Below are positions 1 through 4,609 of a stretch of 5,129 nucleotides of DNA, in pieces. Every line of letters starts with the position of its first letter. Position 1 is the first letter of the stretch. Origin of the DNA: Promethearchaeota archaeon (GTDB lineage: Archaea; Asgardarchaeota; Lokiarchaeia; Sigynarchaeales; SOKP01); the NCBI GenBank assembly GCA_019894655.1, contig JAGXNZ010000113.1:1-5129 (forward strand), read 5' to 3'. Position numbers and translations under genes: made by a program. The notes beneath the pieces are model-generated. The model saw only the letters and a program-made list of their open reading frames with translations, ran no database searches and had not been told where the DNA came from.

Positions 1-10
1 ATGAATTATT

Positions 11-541
11 ATGTCCCCGAAAGAAATCACAAAAGTCGATATAACAAATGAAGTATTCAGAGAACCATTTGAAGTGATTAAACAAATATCCTCAAATTTA
101 GATGAGTTGAGATATACTAAAGTAATTCAAACTTTTGTGATGGAGGATCGAAGGTTGAACCTCTCGTTAGAAAACGAGGGATCCAGTTATTTCAAGGGTA
201 AAGTAGTTTGGATTGGGAATCGTAAAGATGATAGTGAGGGAACTATCTTTTGTGTTGATACTCGAGACGAATTGAAACAAATTAATCCTACAGCTGAAAA
301 CACAGAGAGTGTTGTGCTCGATATAAAAAAAGAAGTAATACGGATTTCTACAGCATCAAAAACTAAGTGTGCAGTGTGTGGAAAGAAAATCGAGATATTT
401 GACGAAGTGGCTGGTTGTCCAATTTGTGAAGCGAAAGCCCATAAGGATCACATAACCGATTGGGTTAGAATGAAGCACGCTTGCCCCGTATGTAAGAAAT
501 CGCTAAATGTTTCAAGCTCGGGTGTTATTTTTATTGATTAA
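11..541 (+). CDS. RING-like zinc-finger protein with beta-rich N-terminal region
   Basis: This 176-residue protein has a beta-rich N-terminal part (about 1-115) that I do not recognise and a C-terminal zinc-binding module. The candidate ligands are C120, C123, C136, C139, H144, H147, C158 and C161. The segment from H144 through W151 to CPVC (158-161) looks like the second half of a RING-H2 finger (H-x2-[CH]-x3-W ... C-P-x-C). The order C2-C2-H2-C2 is not the classic RING order, so I call it RING-like. RING proteins usually act as E3 ubiquitin ligases, and several Asgard archaea encode E1, E2 and small RING proteins, but no such partner is visible here, so an E3 role is a guess. The ATG at 11 is the first possible start because a TGA lies in frame at 2-4. 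There is no visible Shine-Dalgarno. There is no signal peptide or membrane segment, so it is probably cytosolic. Its stop overlaps the stop of the convergent HisA-like gene. Confidence 0.75.
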   Translation: MSPKEITKVDITNEVFREPFEVIKQISSNLDELRYTKVIQTFVMEDRRLNLSLENEGSSYFKGKVVWIGNRKDDSEGTIFCVDTRDELKQINPTAENTESVVLDIKKEVIRISTASKTKCAVCGKKIEIFDEVAGCPICEAKAHKDHITDWVRMKHACPVCKKSLNVSSSGVIFID

Positions 542-1281
542 CTTTTGAAAATGTTTCTTAGTTCTTCAATTTTTATTGATCCGTCGTGTAACGCTGTACC
601 AATCAGAACCCCTGAGAAGTTATTAGTCTTATATTCCTTAATATCTTGGATGTCTTTTATTCCACCTCCAACAAGTATTTTGCCGTTAAATACCTCTCTT
701 ATCTTTAAATAAAGCGCAGGAATTCCTCCCAACTTCTGTCCTACTTTAAAGAGATCAAGTAAAATTATATTAACTACGCCTAAATTTTCAATTTTACTAA
801 CTATTTCAAGTAAATCTTGATTTCTAATTTCCTTTATATTGGTTTGAATTAGTTCCTTGTACATATCGATACTTACTACAATCTTATTAGCATCGAATAG
901 TTTTAAACACTCAGTAATAGTTTTCAGGTTTCTTAAGGTTTCTAATCCTAAAATCAACGATTTTAGATTAAAGATAAAATATTTTTCTGCATTCTTTTTC
1001 GTTTTTATTCCGGGATCAATCATGATCTCAACCCCCGGAATATCGAGTATTTTTGAAAGGATTGTGATATTTGGCTTTCTTTGAAGTATAGCATCCAAAT
1101 CGGCAATGTAAAATTCGTTGAATAAATACTCATTTTTTAGTTTTAATACAATTCTTATTGGGTTGCTGTCATTAATTAAAACTGATTTCAATGGTTTATA
1201 TTTTTCTCTTTCCCCTCTAATTGCGTGCACAGCCTGAGAATTTAATATATCAATAACGGGAATAATCCTAAATTTATTCAT
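538..1281 (-). CDS. HisA-related TIM-barrel protein (COG1411-like, not proven ProFAR isomerase)
   Basis: The protein is a (beta/alpha)8 barrel of the HisA/HisF superfamily, about 247 residues, which is full length. Numbered from the GTG at 1287, it shows an N-terminal IIPVIDIL with Asp13 where HisA has its first catalytic Asp, the segment YIADLDAI (60-67), VVSIDMY with Asp141 where HisA has its second catalytic Asp, and the C-terminal phosphate-binding half-sites GGGI (207-210) and GVLIGTAL (226-233). The stretch after beta-1, VHAIRGEREKYKP, differs from the usual HisA loop and recalls the archaeal HisA-related proteins of COG1411, whose reaction I cannot name with certainty. No other histidine gene is in the window, which also argues against a routine HisA assignment. 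The ATG at 1281 is preferred; a GTG two codons upstream (1287) is the alternative. There is no Shine-Dalgarno, but a TATA-like element about 25-30 bases upstream suggests a leaderless or short-leader transcript. Confidence 0.85.
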   Translation of the reverse strand: MNKFRIIPVIDILNSQAVHAIRGEREKYKPLKSVLINDSNPIRIVLKLKNEYLFNEFYIADLDAILQRKPNITILSKILDIPGVEIMIDPGIKTKKNAEKYFIFNLKSLILGLETLRNLKTITECLKLFDANKIVVSIDMYKELIQTNIKEIRNQDLLEIVSKIENLGVVNIILLDLFKVGQKLGGIPALYLKIREVFNGKILVGGGIKDIQDIKEYKTNNFSGVLIGTALHDGSIKIEELRNIFKS

Positions 1282-1307
1282 AATCACGACAAAAATATGG
1301 CATTTGA

Positions 1308-1315
1308 TTTAAATT
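1308..1315 (-). promoter_or_regulatory. Possible TATA box of the HisA-like gene
   Basis: Read on the minus strand this is AATTTAAA. Its centre is about 24 bases upstream of the GTG and 30 upstream of the ATG of the HisA-like gene, the distance at which an archaeal TATA box would place transcription start at or just before the start codon. That fits the absence of a Shine-Dalgarno. The whole intergenic region is AT-rich, so such a match is weak evidence. Confidence 0.35.
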
Positions 1316-1454
1316 ATCAATAACAAATTACCAATATGATATACTCTTTTTTTTTAAAAATAATGATTAATTAAGTATTAAATAATTTCATTTTTAAAGT
1401 ATAGAATCTAATTTTATCTTTGAATATGGTAAACTAAACAAAATAGTGAGAGAA

Positions 1455-3170
1455 ATGAAAACTGAAGTGTATATTAATAAAATTATTGAAGATACTGGAC
1501 TTTCTAAAAAGGAAATACAAAGTTTAGTAGAAGAAAAAAAAGAAGAATTAAAAGGCTTAATTTCTGACGAAGGGGCATTGTTTGTAATAGCTAAGGAACT
1601 AGGAGTAGAAGTTTCGGGCGAAAATCGAGAACTTTTGAATGACATCGAATTAAACATTTCTGATATTACAATAAATATGAAAAATATTGTAATAATTGGT
1701 AGAATTAAGGATATTCTTAATCTCAATAGTTTTAATAAAAGTAATGGCGAAGTCGGATATGTCGGAGCTTTCAAATTACATGATAATACTGGAGATATTC
1801 GAATTGTATTATGGGACGACCAAGTAAATGTTTTTAAAGATGAACGATTTGAAAAAAATGAAATCGTTAAAATTTTAAATGGAAATGCAAAACAAGGAAG
1901 ACATGGGGGAATTGAAATACATGTGGGAAGATATAGTAAAGTAATTTTAGCTCCAGAGGATGTTGATTATAAGAAATACCCCAAAATAAAGGAAACCTCT
2001 ACATTAATAAATGAAATTAACGAAAAATTAGAATCTCTGTCAATAGAAGGGAAAGTAATGAATCGTTTCCCGGTTCGCGATTTCACTCGGAAGGACGGTC
2101 AAAATGGAAAGGTAAGCTCGTTAATGGTTCGGGATTCATCAGGGAGAATTAGAATAAGTTTTTGGAACGATGATATCGATAAAATAGAAAACATAGAAAT
2201 AGGTGATTTCATTTCTCTCAGCAACTTAAACCCTAGAAAAAGTAATTTTACTGAAAGTCAAATAGATTTACACGCATCCTCCTGGACACAAATTACGAAA
2301 AAAGACAAAGAAGTTAAATTTGATTCGCAAGTCATTGATACTATCGATACACTTCAAAACCAGAAAGGTTACATCTCTTTTCAAGGGATAATTTCAGCAA
2401 TAGATGATTTAAAGAAAATTACTTTAAAATCTGGTGAAGAAATTTCACTATTAGGGTTCTCTGTGAGTGATAGTACTGATTCTATAAGAGTTACAGCTTG
2501 GAGGGAGAAAGGAGATGAACTTTCAAAGTCCTTGAAGAATGGAGACGGGATTTTGTTAAAAAATGTTGAACTTAGATTTAGCAATTATTCACAGAAAAAC
2601 GAAGCGACTATTACTATTGACTCGAGTATAGAAAAAATAGATTTAAAGATTGATAATATTAAAGTACCTGAACCATCGTCAAAACTCAAGCAAAGTAATT
2701 TTTCAGGAAATTTTACTGAAATTAACACGATTCAAAGCTCTGGATTTTTTGAAATAAAAGGAGTAATATCTAACGAATTAAAAAATCTCAAATTTTACGA
2801 AGCCTGTTCCGAATGTAGAAGAAAAATAGATAATTGTACGTGTGATAAAGTTGGTGATAAAAAACTCACAATGATAACTAGTCATTTTCTTGAAGATGAG
2901 AGCGGAAAAATTAGAGCGACATTTATTGGAGAAGCTGCTGAGAAATTAATAGGAGAAAAAGCAGAGCTAATTGTAAAGATTAAAGATACTCCTGATTATG
3001 AAAAATTGCTAAAAAAGTTATCTTCTAGTATCATTGGTAGGGATATTATGATTAAAGGTCGAGTAAAATTTAATGATTACAGCGATTCTTATGAAATAGT
3101 GGCTTCTAACTTTCAAGATATTAATGTTAATGATGATTTAGAGAATCGAATAAAAGAAATTATGACCTAA
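1455..3170 (+). CDS. Replication protein A large-subunit-like ssDNA-binding protein (multiple OB folds, zinc knuckle)
   Basis: The product resembles archaeal/eukaryotic RPA1, which coats single-stranded DNA in replication, repair and recombination. Numbered from the GTG at 1446 (574 aa), it begins with a helical region (about 5-55) containing SDEGALFVIAKELGV, a motif like the N-terminus of archaeal RPAs. Then come apparent OB folds at about 78-167 (with LHDNTGDIRIVLWDD), 197-283 (VRDSSGRIRISFWNDD) and 308-395 (VSDSTDSIRVTAWREK). In each, a D-x-(T/S)-(G/D)-x-I-R strand is followed by an aromatic residue. A fourth, divergent OB fold (about 433-560) carries a zinc knuckle C454, C457, C464, C466, as in the RPA1 C-terminal domain. 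Four folds plus the zinc site make it longer than many archaeal RPAs. The ATG at 1455 is preferred because GTGA at 1446-1449 could act as a short Shine-Dalgarno; the GTG at 1446 is the alternative start. A T9 tract lies upstream at 1347-1355. No RPA partner or replication gene is adjacent. Confidence 0.87.
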   Translation: MKTEVYINKIIEDTGLSKKEIQSLVEEKKEELKGLISDEGALFVIAKELGVEVSGENRELLNDIELNISDITINMKNIVIIGRIKDILNLNSFNKSNGEVGYVGAFKLHDNTGDIRIVLWDDQVNVFKDERFEKNEIVKILNGNAKQGRHGGIEIHVGRYSKVILAPEDVDYKKYPKIKETSTLINEINEKLESLSIEGKVMNRFPVRDFTRKDGQNGKVSSLMVRDSSGRIRISFWNDDIDKIENIEIGDFISLSNLNPRKSNFTESQIDLHASSWTQITKKDKEVKFDSQVIDTIDTLQNQKGYISFQGIISAIDDLKKITLKSGEEISLLGFSVSDSTDSIRVTAWREKGDELSKSLKNGDGILLKNVELRFSNYSQKNEATITIDSSIEKIDLKIDNIKVPEPSSKLKQSNFSGNFTEINTIQSSGFFEIKGVISNELKNLKFYEACSECRRKIDNCTCDKVGDKKLTMITSHFLEDESGKIRATFIGEAAEKLIGEKAELIVKIKDTPDYEKLLKKLSSSIIGRDIMIKGRVKFNDYSDSYEIVASNFQDINVNDDLENRIKEIMT

Positions 3171-3177
3171 AAATATA

Positions 3178-3191
3178 ATACTAATTAGTAT
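3178..3191. repeat. Perfect 14-bp palindrome between the RPA gene and the pfkB remnant
   Basis: ATACTAATTAGTAT is identical to its own reverse complement and begins seven bases after the RPA stop codon. It has no loop, so it suits a dimeric DNA-binding protein better than a terminator hairpin. It lies about 75 bases upstream of the pfkB remnant and could have been that gene's operator. AT-rich spacers produce palindromes by chance, so the role is unproven. Confidence 0.5.
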
Positions 3192-3264
3192 CATCTGCAT
3201 CTATTTGGTTTCTGGTTCATAAAACTATAATTGGTTAAAAGATTTTTTCGTTTTGAAAAGAACT

Positions 3265-3522
3265 ATGAGACAAACAAATATTGTTGGATTAGGGGAAGTT
3301 GTTTTAGATTGGGTCACTGAAGTACCCCGTTTTCCAAAACCGGATGAGAAAATTGATGCTTTAAGTGAAAATTATTTTCCCGGAGGAGTAACTTCTAATT
3401 ATTTAGTAGCCATAGCTAGATTAGAAGGTCATTGTAGATTTATTGGAGCAGTTGGAGATGACTCTTATGGCGATTTGCTAATCGATAATTTTCTAAAAGA
3501 GTCCGAAGATAATTTCTTCTAA
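3265..3522 (+). pseudogene. 5' remnant of a PfkB-family carbohydrate/nucleoside kinase
   Basis: Only 85 residues are encoded, against about 300 for the family. They align well with a PfkB N-terminus: NIVGLGEVVLDWV (5-17), VPRFPKPDEK, then the substrate-binding signature around PGGVTSNYLVAIARLEG (39-55) and the FIGAVGDDSYGD turn (59-70). After FLKES the frame ends in TAA. The C-terminal signature with the catalytic Asp and the ATP-binding region (DTxGAGD type) is missing. I looked for it in the other plus frames up to the next gene and did not find it. The remnant should therefore be inactive as a kinase, although the reading frame and start are clean. Start at the ATG 3265; an in-frame TTG at 3253 is possible. 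A TATA-like ATAAAAC lies around 3219-3225. The breakpoint lies just before the convergent 147-aa gene, suggesting that a deletion or rearrangement replaced the 3' part. An assembly join is the alternative. Confidence 0.72.
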
Positions 3523-3541
3523 CTTATATTATCATTTCTCT

Positions 3542-3985
3542 TTATTTCAGGGGATAAATTACACAAATATTTCTAAACTTACTGCTATCTGTAAGCAAGT
3601 CCAATTTTTGTAAATAAAAATCTTTTGAAATAGCCACATTTTCTTCATTATATGGCCACTCGCCTATTAAAATATCCCCCATATTCTTTATATTCGCTAC
3701 TAAAAAGCCTTCTTTCTTTCCATCGTTTAATTTTGTGTAGAGAATAACGATATAATAATTCGTCTCGATTTTAATGGAACTATTCCCAATTTTGATTACC
3801 TCTTTTATATTTTGAAAATATACGAAATTAGACTCTTTGTTACTCAAAACTCTCAGAGTGGTAAAGAATTGAGAATGAATTTTAATTTGGTTATCTCTAA
3901 ATATATCTTTAAAGGTTAGCGAGTAGGAATCGCTAGAATCCTCTTTTATCCCTTCAAATATTACTTTGTAAAATATCGAACTCAT
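3542..3985 (-). CDS. Unrecognised 147-aa beta-rich protein
   Basis: I do not recognise this family. The 147-residue protein is complete (ATG at 3985, TAA at 3542-3544) and has no signal peptide, membrane segment or cysteine cluster. Its middle (about 45-110) alternates short hydrophobic strands: NFVYFQNIKEVIKIG, SSIKIETNYYIVILYTKL, then KEGFLVANIKN followed by GDILIGEW. This strand pattern is reminiscent of small PH- or GRAM-like domains, but that is a fold impression only, without a family match. AGGA sits just upstream of the ATG (spacing three bases, which is short). The gene lies 76 bases downstream of aIF1 on the same strand and could be co-transcribed, though a T8 tract lies between them. 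It converges on the pfkB remnant with a gap of 19 bases and may mark the edge of a rearrangement that removed the rest of that kinase gene. Confidence 0.7.
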   Translation of the reverse strand: MSSIFYKVIFEGIKEDSSDSYSLTFKDIFRDNQIKIHSQFFTTLRVLSNKESNFVYFQNIKEVIKIGNSSIKIETNYYIVILYTKLNDGKKEGFLVANIKNMGDILIGEWPYNEENVAISKDFYLQKLDLLTDSSKFRNICVIYPLK

Positions 3986-4024
3986 TGAATCCTATTTTAT
4001 CATTTTTCGCTATTAGAGATTTTT

Positions 4025-4032
4025 AAAAAAAA
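4025..4032 (-). terminator. T8 tract downstream of aIF1, possible archaeal terminator
   Basis: On the minus strand a run of eight T begins 30 bases after the aIF1 stop. Archaeal transcription often ends at such U-tracts without a hairpin, and I see no good stem before it. The run is followed by AAAA, so the same place could also act as a TATA-like element for the 147-aa gene, whose start lies about 40 bases further on. Confidence 0.4.
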
Positions 4033-4061
4033 GCAGATGAACGTCTAACTTTTAGGTATCG

Positions 4062-4403
4062 TTAATACCGTCTTTTTCTTATCGCACTCTCTTGAATGAT
4101 AATATTTTCCTCGGGGAATCCTAAGTCTATTAGGAATTTTTTCAGTTTGAATTTGTGCTCACCTTGAAGCTCGATTTCGTTACCTCTCAGAACCCCCCCA
4201 GAAGCACATTTTTTCTTAGCTTTCTTAAGAATATCTTTTAAATTCGCATCTATGTTACCTTGGAATTTGATTACTGTAACTACCTTCCCCCATTTACGTC
4301 GATCGTTAGAAATAATAATTTGCTGTTCATCTGCGTTTAAACTATCGCATATACATAAGTCTTTCGGAAAACTACATATTGCACAAATATCGTCTTCTTT
4401 AAT
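4062..4403 (-). CDS. sui1: Translation initiation factor aIF1 / SUI1 family, non-canonical (ATT) start or frameshift
   Basis: The product is the archaeal homologue of eIF1, which binds the small ribosomal subunit near the P site and secures correct start-codon choice. Read from ATT at 4403 it has 113 residues, normal for the family. An N-terminal zinc knuckle (C7, C10, C17, C19; CAICSFPKDLCIC) matches the CPxCGLPxxLCxC element of archaeal SUI1 proteins. It is followed by the core with NDRRKWGKVVTVI (33-45), ASGGVLRGNEIELQGEH (67-83, the GDH loop as GEH) and KKFLIDLGFPEENI, ending in the basic tail AIRKRRY. The frame has no ATG, GTG or TTG at all; the first in-frame codons after a TGA (4413-4415) are AAA AGG AGT ATT. 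Starting at that ATT places the knuckle at the usual distance from the N-terminus. A one-base deletion in the A5 run (4409-4413) would instead join the frame to the GTG at 4414-4416. A TATA box lies upstream at 4472-4480. Confidence 0.92.
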   Translation of the reverse strand: MKEDDICAICSFPKDLCICDSLNADEQQIIISNDRRKWGKVVTVIKFQGNIDANLKDILKKAKKKCASGGVLRGNEIELQGEHKFKLKKFLIDLGFPEENIIIQESAIRKRRY

Positions 4404-4416
4404 ACTCCTTTTTCAC
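4399..4416 (-). promoter_or_regulatory. GTG mini-ORF with internal AAGGAG overlapping the aIF1 start region
   Basis: On the minus strand, GTG AAA AAG GAG TAT TAA (4416 to 4399) is a five-codon ORF. It contains AAGGAG (4410-4405), a strong Shine-Dalgarno match in a window where such matches are rare. Its TAA stop shares one base with the proposed ATT start of aIF1 (4403-4401). The motif is only one base from that ATT, too close for a standard Shine-Dalgarno, but it could hold a terminating ribosome for reinitiation. It could also stimulate a +1 shift at the stop, as the SD-like element does in bacterial prfB. The arrangement is seen; the function is inferred. Confidence 0.45.
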
Positions 4417-4471
4417 AACCTTTATTATTAAAACATAATAAAAAACAATACTAAAAATAATAGACCTAAAT

Positions 4472-4487
4472 CTTATAAAAACCTTTT
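4472..4487 (-). promoter_or_regulatory. TATA box with purine-rich upstream element for aIF1
   Basis: On the minus strand AAAAGGT is followed by TTTTATAAG, a good archaeal BRE/TATA pair. The TATA centre near 4476 predicts transcription start around 4450, giving the aIF1 mRNA a leader of roughly 45-50 bases that includes the GTG mini-ORF. Because the box is nearly symmetrical it could also be read toward the GTPase gene, but that would leave a leader of about 110 bases. Confidence 0.5.
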
Positions 4488-4557
4488 TTTATTTTAGTTT
4501 TAAATAATTTTAAAAATGTAAAGTTTTATACAAAGTGTAATTCGGATTAAAATTGTT

Positions 4558-4597
4558 AAACAAACAAATTCTTTTTAACCATAAAAACAAACGATTC
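4558..4597 (+). repeat. Direct repeat upstream of the small GTPase gene
   Basis: AAACAAACAAATTC (4558-4571) recurs as AAACAAACGATTC (4585-4597), 27 bases apart start to start and ending 12 bases before the GTPase ATG. The TATA-like TTTTTAA (4572-4578), centred about 35 bases before the ATG, sits between the copies. That placement would suit paired binding sites for a regulator that competes with the transcription machinery; this is inference. A simple-sequence origin in AT-rich DNA is possible. Confidence 0.4.
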
Positions 4598-4609
4598 ATG
4601 ATATAAAAA

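Noticed and set aside
857..1084. 75-codon open frame on plus inside the HisA-like gene
   Set aside because: It is antisense to a well-conserved TIM-barrel gene, and its hydrophobic, low-complexity translation reflects the AT-rich complement.
1363..1395. Imperfect inverted repeat AATGA ... TCATT in the divergent spacer before RPA
   Set aside because: The arms match over only about five bases in nearly pure A/T sequence, which is expected by chance.
1394..1774. 126-codon open frame on minus across the RPA start
   Set aside because: It is antisense to the RPA N-terminus and first OB fold; the Ser/Ile/Leu-rich translation is a shadow of the coding strand.
2381..2584. 67-codon open frame on minus inside RPA
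   Set aside because: It is antisense to the third OB fold, with no start context or recognisable motif.
3530..3550. Pyrimidine-rich tract ending in CAG, resembling a eukaryotic 3' splice site after the pfkB remnant
   Set aside because: It overlaps the 3' end of the intact minus-strand gene, no 5' partner is seen, and no kinase coding sequence follows it.
3505..3598. Frameshifted continuation of pfkB beyond its stop
   Set aside because: One plus frame stays open for about 30 codons, but its translation has no PfkB motif and lies antisense to the 147-aa gene.
4192..4200. C7 homopolymer (G7 on the coding strand) in aIF1 as a frameshift site
   Set aside because: The aIF1 frame reads correctly through it as Ser-Gly-Gly-Val, matching the family, so no shift is needed.
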